Part shown: positions 35,603-48,519 of the stretch, one piece after another | Layout: every line of letters begins with the position of its first letter | Position numbering within the stretch: position 1 is the first letter of the stretch | NCBI GenBank assembly: GCA_004794655.1 | Contig: SMMW01000003.1 | Coordinates: forward strand, 1,302,001-1,366,000 | DNA: 64,000 nucleotides | Direction of reading: 5' to 3' | DNA from: Marisa cornuarietis | Lineage: Eukaryota > Mollusca > Gastropoda > Architaenioglossa > Ampullariidae | The notes under the pieces: model-generated | Seen by the model: the letters and a program-made list of their open reading frames with translations, nothing else | What the model was told of the DNA's origin: nothing | Databases searched by the model: none | Position numbers and translations under genes: made by a program

Positions 35603-38600
35603 AGGAAATAACATGCACAATCACATTCACACACACAGAAGCTAGGAGAGATGGAGAGAAACCAGCTGCTTACCGGCACCAGTCACTCTCCGTTGTCGCA
35701 CCAAGTCCACTTTGTTGGCCACCAGGATGATGGGGCGGTCTGTGCCGACCTCCACCTGCAGGTAGCGGAGGAGGAAGGCCGCGACATCAAACGAGGGCCG
35801 GTCAGTGACGGAAAACACGATGATGTACGCCTCGTACTTCGAGTCATCTTCCTGCGTCACCTGTGACGTCACATCCGGCATACGTTACAACGAGTCGGCC
35901 ACGGCAAGTGGTCCATTGGACAATACAGTCACATAGACAAGAACACTGGTGTGACGACACATTTCACATCAGACAGCAATGCGAGTAAATTATTCACAAA
36001 GTTCAGCATTGAACACAATACAAAGTCAGCTTCTCTCGGCTCACTAGTCTCACAGAGGAACACGTGACTTGTAGGAGAGGCACTGCCCATCCCTCACTTT
36101 ACAAACATCCTCATCTAGATGCTAGTTAATAGTGCCGGGCCTTCAATGTGTGAGCTGACAGCGAGACCGGAGGGTCTAGTAGCTGGGAACTTAGTGGATC
36201 AGGTCAGTGGGAGTGTGTGTGTGTGTGTGTGTGTTGTGTGTGACGTGGTGCGCTGAATAATGTCGGTCGTGTGACAAGCTACAGGTCGATGATAATGTCA
36301 CTGTCAGTCTTTCTTCATTACAAAATAGTCTTCAGTATCAGAACCTTTTCTCTCAGAGACCAGTCATGTGAACATCTTCACTGAAAGATCCAAGTACTGT
36401 TGTCTTCACATCACTTCCCGGAGTTCAAGATTTGTGTACTTGTAATTTTCCCTCTCGGACAAAGACCGAGTTCTTTACCTCAAAGTATTTCCCGACTTGT
36501 GTTAATGAGTGTAAAGGATGTTGGCGTGTGTAAAGTTAGGGGAGGTTGGCACATGCACAGGAGCAAAGGTGAGGATATGTGGTGAGGAAAGAATCACGTG
36601 GATACTTGTGCTCGATCATCTTTCAACTGTGTTTGAGTGTGGAGGAGTTTGGAGAGCTTCTGTGACTCAGTCATAACAAAATGCTATAAAAGCGTCAGTT
36701 GGCAGTTTGCAGGAAGCCAGTGTAACAATATTCAGATAAGACGGGGTTTTGCCAACTTGGGTTTTGCTTGGGCAGCCAGAGTTGTGGATGAAATGCCTTG
36801 ACTGAATGAGAGTTTTGACACTACTCATGCGCGATGTGTCAAGCAATCTACAGCATCTGTAGCTGCACCAGTGCACTGGTCTCGATAGCAAGTCTCTCTG
36901 GTTACTCAACAAGACTTGCAGCAAGCACTCAGGACAAGGGCAGAGGCTGTTTTTCTAAGTGGCTATATTGATTCAACAGGCGATACAAGCAGCGGCTATC
37001 AACCGGGCTTATGAGGTGGGTCCGTGTTTTTGTTTTGTGAAACTACGGCCATGAAAACCTTGGCACTGCTTGACTCACAGTCATATCTGACCGCCATACC
37101 CAGTCCGCCTCAACCACAAACATAAAAGATAAAAAAAACTGGAATAATCTGATTGTGAAGGCGAGTTGGCTGAGAACTAACATCGCTACCTTAAAGCACC
37201 AGTCATGTTAATATGCAGACTTTATTGCCGGCTTAGTTGGAAGTCAGGAGTGGTGGTGGCTTCATCGGCACTTTATCTCAAGAATGAACATTAAACGGGG
37301 GAAGTTAACATGTTCCTTGCATTTGTCATCCACTCATGGTCTTGGGTGTCAAACATCTTTATGACTAAACCACAGAGTGACGATGTTTGTGGTTCTCCAA
37401 GAACCTGTGTAAATCTACTCCAAATCTGGCAGGAATATTCTTCTCGTATGTGTTTGGTGTATATTGCTGCGGATACGGTTTATATTTAGTTTGTTATCTC
37501 CAGCCTGAGATGTCTTGCTTCTCTCCTCTTGTGATCTGGGCTGCGCGATGGTGTTGTGCGCTGACAGTCGTCCAGACGAGGCTAGGTACCCGGCCAGTTC
37601 CAGATATATTTTAGTGTAGAAATACCACTTACTTCCAGTCTTATCTTCTTTACATCCTCATTTCTTTCCGACTCTTTTTGTCCTTCACCCCTTTCATCCT
37701 TTTCGTTATCTTTGTATTCATTAGACAGTCTTTGTATTCATTAGACAGTCTTTGCAGAAACCAGTTGTTCAGATAGTGAGTATAAACATGTTGGCAACAT
37801 TGATGACATGTAGCGGTTTTTTACAGATTTATTTTACTTATGGAAAATCTGATAACTCGATTACATCACACAGTCCAAGAGATTCACCAAGGGCGGACAA
37901 TCTGACAATCAGGTGAAAACAAGGGAAACAACTCTGGGCTGCATCCATTGCTGCCAGTGTCTCCTGGACAGACTTTCGTTCTTCAGGCGGTGATGGCAGG
38001 TGTTTGTCAGACGCTGCGCCAAGCTGTCAAAATTCTCGGACTAAAGGATTTCGAATGTTTTCTTTTCCTTAATGCCTTCAAACTTAAAACACGAAAAGTA
38101 ACATTTCACGACTGTTTTGATCTACTGGCCGGATTTCTACTCTTGTGTACTTCCCTCGCTTCCACAGCAACCTTAAGTGAGTTGCAGTTCAAGTGACGAT
38201 GATCTTTTTTGCTGTTCAATATACTGTCACTGGTCAAGTTTCTCCTGCTGTCAGCAACTCATGTTCTTCCGGAGATAATCGGTAATGTGTCTTCCACGTT
38301 AGACGTACAGTGGTCTCCCTTTACGAGACGAGATGTGAACCCAGGACAGCTCACCCTCCATGTATTGATGACAGGTGCTAACCCAAGACAGCTCATCCTC
38401 CATGTATTGTGACAGGTGCTAACCCAAGACAGCTCATCCTCCATGTATTGTTACAGGTGCTAACCCAGGACAATCAACCCTCCATGTCTTGTGACAGATG
38501 CTAACCCAAGACAGCTCACCCTCCATGTATTGGTGACAGGTGCTAACTGGAGACAGCTGACCCTCCCCGTATTGATGACAGGTGCTAACCGTTGTGCCAC

Positions 38601-41600
38601 CAGACTGCCTCAGGTTGTGGGGAGAGAAAGTGTAGGTTTGACGACAACAGGGAATCCACGTGGCAGTAACCTCCCCCTGCCTCAGGTTGTGGGGAGAACA
38701 AGTGTAGCAGCAGGTGTTATCAGCAGGTGGCTGATCTGAAAGCTTGTATATAATTATCGTCTGAAAACTATTACATGAAGCGGTGCAGAAACAATCTGCC
38801 GGCTCGTCTTACTTCTGCAGGCTGTTGTCTGTGAAAGATGCGGCGAGAGGGGAAGGGAGAGACGATGAAATCAGACTTTGCCACGACATCGTCTAATACT
38901 CGACAGTAACTGAACACCTCTTCCTGTTAAAACTCCTCCTGTCGGTTATACCTAATCCTCCTGTTCTTGGATACCTTCAAAAACAAAGTTATAAAATTTC
39001 CTTTTAATACTTCACAGAAGAGATGTTGTTCAGATGGCTTCTGGCTTCAGATGGGTTCTTGTTCCTGTTTTGCAAATGTTATTAGCACTTCTACGCTGTT
39101 AACATTAGATTCCGTAGTTTCAGTGAGCGATGGATGAGAACTGTATGTGCAGTTAGAGAGGGCGCCACTATACGGGTAGGATCTGTAGATGGACTGAAGT
39201 GAGAGAAGGACGAGGGCTGGTGTTGGCTAGAGGGCGCCTCCCTTACATCTTTGTGTCTGTAGCTTTCTGTCAATTTGATACTAGGGTCACGTGATGTCCT
39301 CTGAGGTGTTGAAACATGATTCGGTAGAAATCATTCAGCAGTAATATTACAACCGAAAGTCATCAGTAAATTGTGTCATCGATGGAAGTAAATAACCAAT
39401 AATAAACAAAACAACAATAACAGACAAAACAAGAAAAAAATAAAACTTTAGACCTGAGTCTTCTCTGCCTCTGACCTTTATTCGGAGCTTTTTTCTCTGT
39501 TGTGGTAACAGGCTTCAGGAAGTCGCTTGGGCTACCAGTCTGAGGGGAACCGCCAATGGGCAGCAATAGAGGAGGTTGGGTGTCAACAAAGCAGTGAGCT
39601 CAGAGCAGGTCGCACAGAGCAGGTCACACAGAGCAGTTACATTAAAACATTCGTGTCAGAGACGACTGACCACTCTAGTCTGCCGGCAGTTATATCGACA
39701 CGACAGGACACCTACCTGTGCAAGACCACTAACCCTGCAGAATGTCAGTAAATGTCCCAGAAATAAACTCCGGAGACTAGGTTAGTGGTCAGCACTGCCA
39801 GGTATTGTGTCATGGACAGGTAACAGCAAGACTAGGTTAGTGGTCAGCACTGCCAGGTATTGTGTCATGGACAGGTAACAGCAACAAGACTAGGGTACTG
39901 GTCAGCACTGCCAGGTATTGTGTCAAGACTAGGGTACTGGTCAGCACTGCCAGGTATTGTGTCATGGACAGGTAACAGCAAGACTAGGTTAGTGGTCAGC
40001 ACTGCCAGGTATTGTGTCATGGACAGGTAACAGCAACAAGACTAGGGTACTGGTCAGCACTGCCAGGTATTGTGTCATGGACAGGTAACAGCAAGACTAG
40101 GTTAGTGGTCAGCACTGCCAGGTATTGTGTCATGGACAGGTAACAGCAGCAAGACTGTGTTACTGGTCAGCACTCCTAGTCTTCTTGTTCTCTTTTTTAT
40201 GTTATCTTTGTTTTTTGTGTGCATTCATTCCCCTTTTCCCTTCTGTTCCTCATGCGATGACATAAAAGCGGTTGAAGAAATGAGACCTTCCTCCACGTCG
40301 TAGGCTAAACAATTATTTGACAGTTTAGAAGTGAGAGGGGGAGAACAGAAGATTCCAGGCTGTGCACAGCCGGATCCTGTGTTCACTCTCCCCCGACTAC
40401 CCCAGTCCTCCCGAAAAACTCCTGGCTGACACCTGGCTACTGACTCATTAATACGTGCAAGGTGCGGACTGGGAGGAGAAAAATGCTGTTTAGCCCAAGA
40501 CTGTGCCAAGGGGAGGGGCGTCTGTTGATGGCCACCGCGGCCCCCGAATTCTGTGAACGTCAGCAACGTCTGGGCTGCGAGTGTCGTTACTGGCAGTCAG
40601 TCTGACATAATGTGACTGTCAGTATAACATCATGTGGCTGTCAGTCTAACATCACGTGGCTGTCAGTCTGACATCGTGTGGATGTAAGTCTAACATCACG
40701 TGGCTGTCTGTCTAACATAAGGTGGCTGTCAGTCTAGCATCGTGTGGCTGTAAGTCTAACATAACATCGTGTGGCTATCTGTCTAACATCACGTGGCTGT
40801 CTGTCTAACATCGTGTGGCTGTAAGTCTAACATAACATCTAGCTGTGGCTGTCAGTCTGACATCGTGTGGCTGTCAGTCAAACTTCACGTGGCTGTCAGT
40901 GGCTGTCTATCTAACATCACGTGGCTGTAAGTCTGACATCGTGTGGCTGTCAGTCCGGCATCATGTGGCGTCTCCCTGGCATCATGTGGCTGTCAGTCCA
41001 ACATAACATCGTGTAGCTGCCAGTCTGACATCGTGTGGCTGTCTCTGTAGCATGATGTGGCTGTCAGTCTAACATCATGTAGCTGTGAGTGGCTCCCAGT
41101 CTAACATCGTGTGGCTGTCAGTCCGACATCGTATGGCATCATGTGGCGTCTCCCTGGCATCATGTGGCTGTCAGTCCAACATAACATCGTGTAGCTGCTA
41201 GTCTAACATCGTGTGGCTGTCAGTCTAGCATGATGTGGCTGTCAGTCTAACATCGTGTGGCTGTCAGTCTAACATAACATCGTGTGGCTGTCAGTCTAAC
41301 ATAACATCGTGTGGCTGTCAGTCTAACATCATGTGGCTGTCAGTCTAACATAACATCATGTGGCTGTCAGTCTAACATAACATCGTGTGGCTGTCAGTCT
41401 AACATCATGTGGCTGTCAGACTAACATCATGTGGCTGTCAGTCTAACATAACATCGTGTGGCTGTCAGTCTAACATCGTGTGGCTGTCACTGTAACATCA
41501 TGTGGCTGTCAGTCTAACATAACATCGTGTGACTGTCAGTCTAACATCGTGTGGCTGTCTCTGTAACATCATGTGGCTGTCAGTCTAACATAACATCGTG

Positions 41601-42998
41601 TGACTGTCAGTCTAACATCGTGTGGCTGTCTCTGTAACATCATGTGGCTGTCAGTCTAACATAACATCGTGTGACTGTCAGTCTAACATCGTGTGGCTGT
41701 CTCTGTAACATCATGTGGCTGTCAGTCTAACATAACATCGTGTGACTGTCAGTCTAACATCGTGTGGCTGTCTCTGTAACATCATGTGGCTGTCAGTCTA
41801 ACATAACATCGTGTGGCTGTTACGTGAGGTCAGCGAACTACAAGCCTGTGAAAGCATTATTTTGTTTGTTTTCCGGTTGTTCAACAGAACTGAGGACTGA
41901 GTGGTTAGGTGTGTCTAGCTACCTCAAGATACTGGGTTAAAAAATGTGAGTATCTGGAGCGCGCTTCTGACGTAAAGCAAAGACCCATCACGTGGTCTTT
42001 ACGTCCTGTTAACAGCCATGTAGGCGGTGAGTCAAGACCGGGGGGCGGTAACACGATCAGGGAAGGAAAGAAGAAGATGGTAAAAGCTGACAAAACCGGC
42101 CTCGCTGTGTGTGCAAAAAAAAAAAAAAAAAAAGAAAGAAAGAAAGAAAAGAAGAAAAAATGGAGTTAGCAACAGGCGTCACAGCTGTCCGGAGGGACAC
42201 TCGAATACCCGGACTTTACTTACTGTCGGCCCTTCAGAAAATTCCATAATCGATTCTTCTCCGTCCAGCATCACAGACACGATGGCGGGGCCTTTCTCCA
42301 CATCTGGCAACAGAGAGTAAGTCGATTTGAATTCTTTGAACTTAATTGTGAAACTCACGCTTTATTACCGAAAGTAAGGACAGAGAAGAGACAGGGAACA
42401 AGAGAAGAAACAAATGAATTAACAACCAAATGAATGAATAAGTAAATGAATGCACGCACACGCATGCACGTGCACCACTTGCGGACTATGTCGTCTAACT
42501 AATGTAAGTCTGTTGCCGGCAGCTTGTTGGCGACTTGTCACGACATGTTTATCAGTCTGTATACAGGGCTACGCCTGTGCTATTTTGAGGCTGACTATTG
42601 ACATGTCGGCTGTAGTGATATTGACAGGGTGGGTGTGGCTCTTGCTATATTTGACTGACAAGGCTGCGGGTTCAAACAAAAAGTGAGTTTGATCTTAGGA
42701 TGTGATGAGAGCGGAGACAGTGACAGTCATTTACTTCGACATCGCGGCCTTCGAACTCTTAGTGCAGGCGACAACCACAAACTGAAATCCCGAGTCATTC
42801 ATGTGTCATCATTCATATGCCATCATTCAGGTGTCATCATGCATGTGTCATCATTTTTATGGCAACACTCCTGTGTCAGTGTCATCATTCAACATCTGTA
42901 GTGCGATCTTTCTACTGTCTACTTTCATGCCACATATTTATGTCTAGATCCATCCTCCTCCTCCTTCTCTTCCTCCTCCTCCTCCTCATCATCATCAT

Positions 42999-43037
<39 letters not shown>

Positions 43038-46000
43038 CACGCCTTTGTTTTTTCATAGTTTGGTCATCTGCAATGTTTCTGACCCACCAAGTCAGAAAAT
43101 CTGATTGTTGATGTCGTCAGCAAGTCGTAGAAGTGCCTCGCCTCTGGCCCCATCATCACCATCCACAGCAACAGCTGTAGCATCAGTGTGTGGGAGAAGA
43201 AGATAAGAAAGAGCAAGCAGACTAACACAAAGGAAAGATGATGAGGCATTTGGTGCAAGATTTTCTCCAATGAAACTGCCATTTACCCGGCTACGTTTTT
43301 TGTGCTAGTAAACCTCTACTGGCTTGTTATCTGATGTTGGGAACAGCCCGAGATGGCGAAGTTAATATTCCTGATCGCCACCCTTCTCTTGCCTGTGGTG
43401 TTTACACCCCCCAAGTCTTTTGCAGCTTCCAGCAGGTTGAAGACAGAGCCGGCCCCTCACTGTGCACCTCCTCCCGGTCCCTCACCACCTCCTGTCCATT
43501 TGACTAACGAGGTGAGGCTAAGCTCGACTCCCCGGCCCTTCACTGTCCTTCAGCCTATCCCCCTCATTCATTAATTTCTCTGAAGATCCTCACCACAGCA
43601 GCCCTATCCTCCTCCCTAAGCTCTCTCTCCTTCTTCCCCTATTCCCTTCCTGACGTTTGACCCTTGCCTAAACACCCGGTACAAAACCCCAACTCTTAGA
43701 CCACCTGACTCGCCATCACCAGCTAGTGACGCAGTAAGTATTTAGTGAGTTATTCAGTGAGTATTTAGTGAGTATTCAGTGAGTATTTAGTGAGTATTTC
43801 AATGAGTATTTCAGTGAAAAGTCCTACAGGCACTGACATTTGTCTACTTTGATGTGTCCCAATGTTTTAGTATCCTGCTCTTGTAACAGTAGGGCCCCGT
43901 GGTGAAAGACAGTGGGTGGTCAGGGCACCGTTGGTGAGTGGGTGGACGTCACTGAATGGGTGAACGTCACTGAGTGGCTTAACCTCAGGTGAATAGGCGA
44001 ACATCATTAACTGCTGCTCCCGACTGTCTGTTGGACTAGTAGCGGTGTTCATGTCACGTGACCTGCCCTGGTATGGCTGCTGGTCTCCCTGTCGCTGATT
44101 TATTAAAGACATAAAACATTTCCCCTTCACACGATGCTACGGGAGACAAATCACTCGTAAGCACACTTGCTTCAAGGGGATGTAACCTCGTCACGTGACA
44201 CAACGTCACCACGCTATGAACCTCGTCACGTGACTCAACACTCGGGGTACACATCACAACGAGGCTCACAAGTGTTGACACTGCGACTCGGTTGTCTGGG
44301 TCTGCGGAGGGCAAGTGTACTTACTTTCTCCCCGTCTCTTCTTCTATATTCTGCTTCGCAAAGATTTTAGAAGTGCAGCAAAGAAAATGTTCTGCTTAAT
44401 TATGCTGGTAACAGGGAATTCCTGGACTTGCTACTCCCTCCCAAAGATACCCGGTGAGGGGAGGGAGTTCTCCGTTCACTTACCGTGAACATATCCTCCA
44501 GAATAATCACAGATTGTTATAATAGTCACCTGACTGTGATTGTCGCTATGCTGGCGTCCACCCCGGCCAACCTCACAAACCACTGCACGGACTAGTTCTC
44601 CCTTCACTGGGGTGGTGTCATTCATCTGTCACGTGATAAGTTACTAACACAGTGAACGGTGACCACTCGCTTGCTGTGAACATCACCATGCTGCTGCAAA
44701 CTTAACAACATCGCATGTGCAGCAATAATTATATTTGTGCACACCCCTCCTGTCTGTTCTTTAGATATATATATATATACACACGCAGTGGAGTAGGAAC
44801 CAGGGAGTAAGGGGGCCATCAAAAGGATCCTGAGGAGGCAAGAATGTGAAAGTCGTTCACTGTCAGGATGGAGTTCGCCGCCCTATCGCCCGCCTCTCCC
44901 ATAGCTGAGCATCTTCCTACGCCACTTGCAGTGTCTGCAAATCATGTACACTCTATCCTTCATTTTAGATTTTCTTTATTTTTTTTTCTTTTTCTCTCTT
45001 CTTCTTTTCAGATGTAGATCGGGCGCGGAAGTGTGCAAGACAACCCTACCCTTGCCATTACAGACAGTCTGTCCACCCCGCTGACTGTCGGCGTCTGAAT
45101 GAAGCGCTGGCCTGAGTTTACCACAGACCAACCGATGGTATCTCCCCTCCCCTCCCCTCCCATGTGCCTTTTGTAGTCTAGAGACTAGAGTGAGTGTTGG
45201 GGGGGGGGACTGCTAGCCTCGTCTGGCTTTTCAGTCGCCAGCTTTCTTCACCCAGTCTTATTTTACCTCAGTCGTCAGCAATAAGCTGCTGATATTTTAC
45301 TTACACAATTTATTTTATTTCACTTTTCTGCAGTGATTCCTATTGATGACAATCTTGTAGGGCTACTGTCGAGGTACAAGCACTGAGAAGACCCTAACAT
45401 CTTAATCATCTTAGTCTCGAGGTCACCTGTTGCATTTTTGGCTGCTCCCCCCTCTCCCAGTGCTGAGGATGTTGATGTTACTGCTCTCGTCAAATGTTGT
45501 CCAGGAGGAGACAACTGCAGGGTCAGATCTTGTGTTCAACGAAACTGAAATCTTAGACATCTTTGAGAATCAGAATCAGAAAAGGAAACGGGATGTGACG
45601 GGTGATGCATGTCTCCCAGTAGCCTTCGTCATGTCCGTTGGCGCCGCTGATGCAGACTCTACTATTTTTCAAATGACTAGGAAGTCGAAGAGCAGAGATT
45701 TTAATAACCCTCGGCGGATGAAATTCGATTAGAATTGAAGCTCAGGCGGGCAGAAAGGCAGAAAGCTTTCCTGCGGGTAATGAGTTTTCCCCCCCGAGCT
45801 GTAGGAAATATTACTTTCTTAGAGTTGCAAAAGTCGATTTTTCTGATGTAAAAACAGGCTAAGGACGATCTCCCAAGACACGATGTGCCTTTTCAATCAA
45901 AACCTATAAACGTCTAGAGGACGGACTAATTTTTATAACAGCAATTAGCCTTTCCTTTTCGGTCCCTCGCCAAATGTCAAGAATGTTTACTTTAGACAGC

Positions 46001-48465
46001 ATGCCAGTCTCGAGGTCTCCACTAACTGGCATCAGCCTCCACTAAGAACACCACACACACAAATATTCAACAAGCCATGAAATTTGTCTTTTTCGCCTAA
46101 CTGGGTTTTTTCCCGTGAAAGAACATCTCGGTCGGTTTTTGAGTGCAAAAGAGCGATACGAAGTTCTTAGGCAAAAAGGCTGCGAGCATTGATTAATACT
46201 AAAATAGCCAGAGCCTGGGCCCAGTAAGCGGCGGGGATAAGCAGGCTATTTTTAAACAGACAGTGAGGTTAAAGGTCTCGTGGAGTGTACACTTCTTTTT
46301 GTACTGACTGGGTACAGCACGGTACAGGATACTACTTCTTCAAATCTATGAGATTAAGTCGCTTCCGTTCTCAAGAAACACACCTGGGAACATCAACAGG
46401 TACTGAAAGGGTAACCTAATGACGTCACGCTTGTACAAGGCTGAAGCCTTGACAACGTACGCGTGTCTTCGTACAACCCTGACGTCTGTGATGCTGAGGT
46501 TTCTCTGTCCTCATTGTGCGTATATCTGGAGAACGGAAGTGGTGTATTCTCCCAAATTTGTGGACATAATGTCTTACAGTGAGCTGGACCCCTTCATATA
46601 GCAAGTTCACCCTACTATACACTTTGAACTCTTCTCATCAGGTCATCAGTAGGATTCTGTAAGTTCTTGTGAGCTTGTACACTAGCTGTTCTCTCGCCGA
46701 GGCTCTTTTCAATCTGCTGTCTTTTCTGCTGCTTCGATATATCGAGGAAAAGGTCTTAAACATAAAACTAACCTCTGGGATATGTTGTCAGCAAGCTTAA
46801 TGGGGAAACCGATGGAACCCATCTTCTACTAAACACGCTTCACGCGTGCATTGATTCATTTGAAGGTGTGAGATGTGAAAGGCACATAAAGTTAGAGTTT
46901 GGTGTTTAACAATTGTCAAGCCTCTAGTCTCCACTTTAAGTGTAGTCTGTAGTTTGTAGTTTCTCACGCGCACATTTTCGCAAGCAGTCTATCATTACTG
47001 AGGCAGACACGGAAATTAGCTTTAGAGTCAACATGTCAGTTCAGGGAAGTCTCAATGCTATACAACAAATCTTTTTTTAATGTAAGCACGTGCATTTTAA
47101 ATATTAAAGAATTTCTGTGGTGGCTTCTTCAACTGGTAAACACGTTCAGCGAAAGAAACGTTTGTAGAAGCACTCGATGAAATGTTAGTTTCTACTAATT
47201 TGTTATTTACAATCTCAACACTGAAGTGTATCTGCTCGCTCCTATCAAAAATATCTCAGTAAACTAAAATTTTCATTTAATGTCATTCTTAATGTTAGAA
47301 GTTGTATTTGCGATAAAAAACATCAACAGTTATATTCCCACCCAACCTCTAAAGAAGGACATGAATTGTAAGTTGTCCTGTTTATCAAAGTATCCAAGCG
47401 CGTGCACTATTGATACTTGCAGGACCAAGTTCTGCTGCACGAGAGAGTCGAGGGTCCTTGACATGAGGAGTGCGAGACAGTTACCAGACCTGAGGACATG
47501 ATGGCGCTTTCTTGTCAACATTAAGGTGGCACTTGTGAATTATCGGCAAGAGTGTCGGGGGAAATGGGGGGGGGGGCAGATGAGTATCTGATGTCTGCCA
47601 TCAATGCCATCAGCTTCTGGCGATTTGACCAAAGTCATGGTTTAGTGCTAATAAAAATAATAATTCTTTCCCTCTTTCTCTGTCCGTGTGTGGAGAGGAA
47701 GGGGTGTGAGTGAGAGAAAGAGAGACGAGGGAGATAGTTCTTGTCGTTGTCTTAACATCTTCATCGTCGTCTTTTTCGTCATCTTCATCGTCACCTGTTT
47801 TTCCTCGCCGCTGACACTGAGGGCTCCTACAAAGACCTCTGCACATTGCACTTGGTCCCCATATCGGTTCTCCCTCAGCCATTGTGTCTGTTGGTCCTCA
47901 TCTGCTGACACAGTGGCGCCATCTTCAGCAACAGTTGCAGGGCGGCCATGGCGAGTGGTGTGAAGAGGTGTTAAAGCTTTGGGGGTCTTTTCTTTAGTTT
48001 TTTCCATTTTTTTATTTTTTATTCTGTTTTTTAAAAAGCCTTCTTGAATTGTTTCCGAGGGAAGCAATAAGCTCCTTAAGGGGACCAGGCAATACCCGGC
48101 AGCTGACGTCAACCGCTTCGATCCACCCATGATCTCCCTCTTCTGTCTCTGGTTTTGTTTCTCGTTTTCTCTTTCTTTCCTGCTTCATCTCTTTCATTTT
48201 CTCCTTTTCCCTATGGCTGCCTGTGTGTGTGTGTGTGGACGGATGGAGGAAGTGGAGAACCGAGGGGCTAGAGGCGTGTGAGGCCGGAGGCGGACCACTA
48301 GCCGTCAAGCGCAGTGCACTTCCTGCAGTTACCCCGGGTGTTAAAAAAGAAAGTGCCTGATAGCTCAGAGGGTTGGTGAAGGTAACGCAGCCAGAGAGAG
48401 AGAGAGAGAAAGAGCAGACGAGCATCTCACTCCACAACATCCCAAAGCCACGGAACTATCTTATT

Positions 48466-48519
<54 letters not shown>

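Larger units (their letters stand above)
35861..42223 (-). other. RGK intron 2 (6.4 kb)
   Basis: No exon is recognised inside. The content is GT tracts (36211-36234), a 20-bp duplication at 37721-37760, an expanded SINE, a 55-bp array and a 1.2-kb satellite, which are listed separately. Confidence 0.6.

Noticed and set aside
43064..43282. Minus-strand frame as an RGK exon
   Set aside because: It contains DGDD in one frame but lacks matching splice phases; the 42224-42303 exon fits exactly.
47648..48130. 160-codon minus-strand frame
   Set aside because: Lys/Met/Ser low-complexity parts and no recognised motif; no splice sites with consistent phase.
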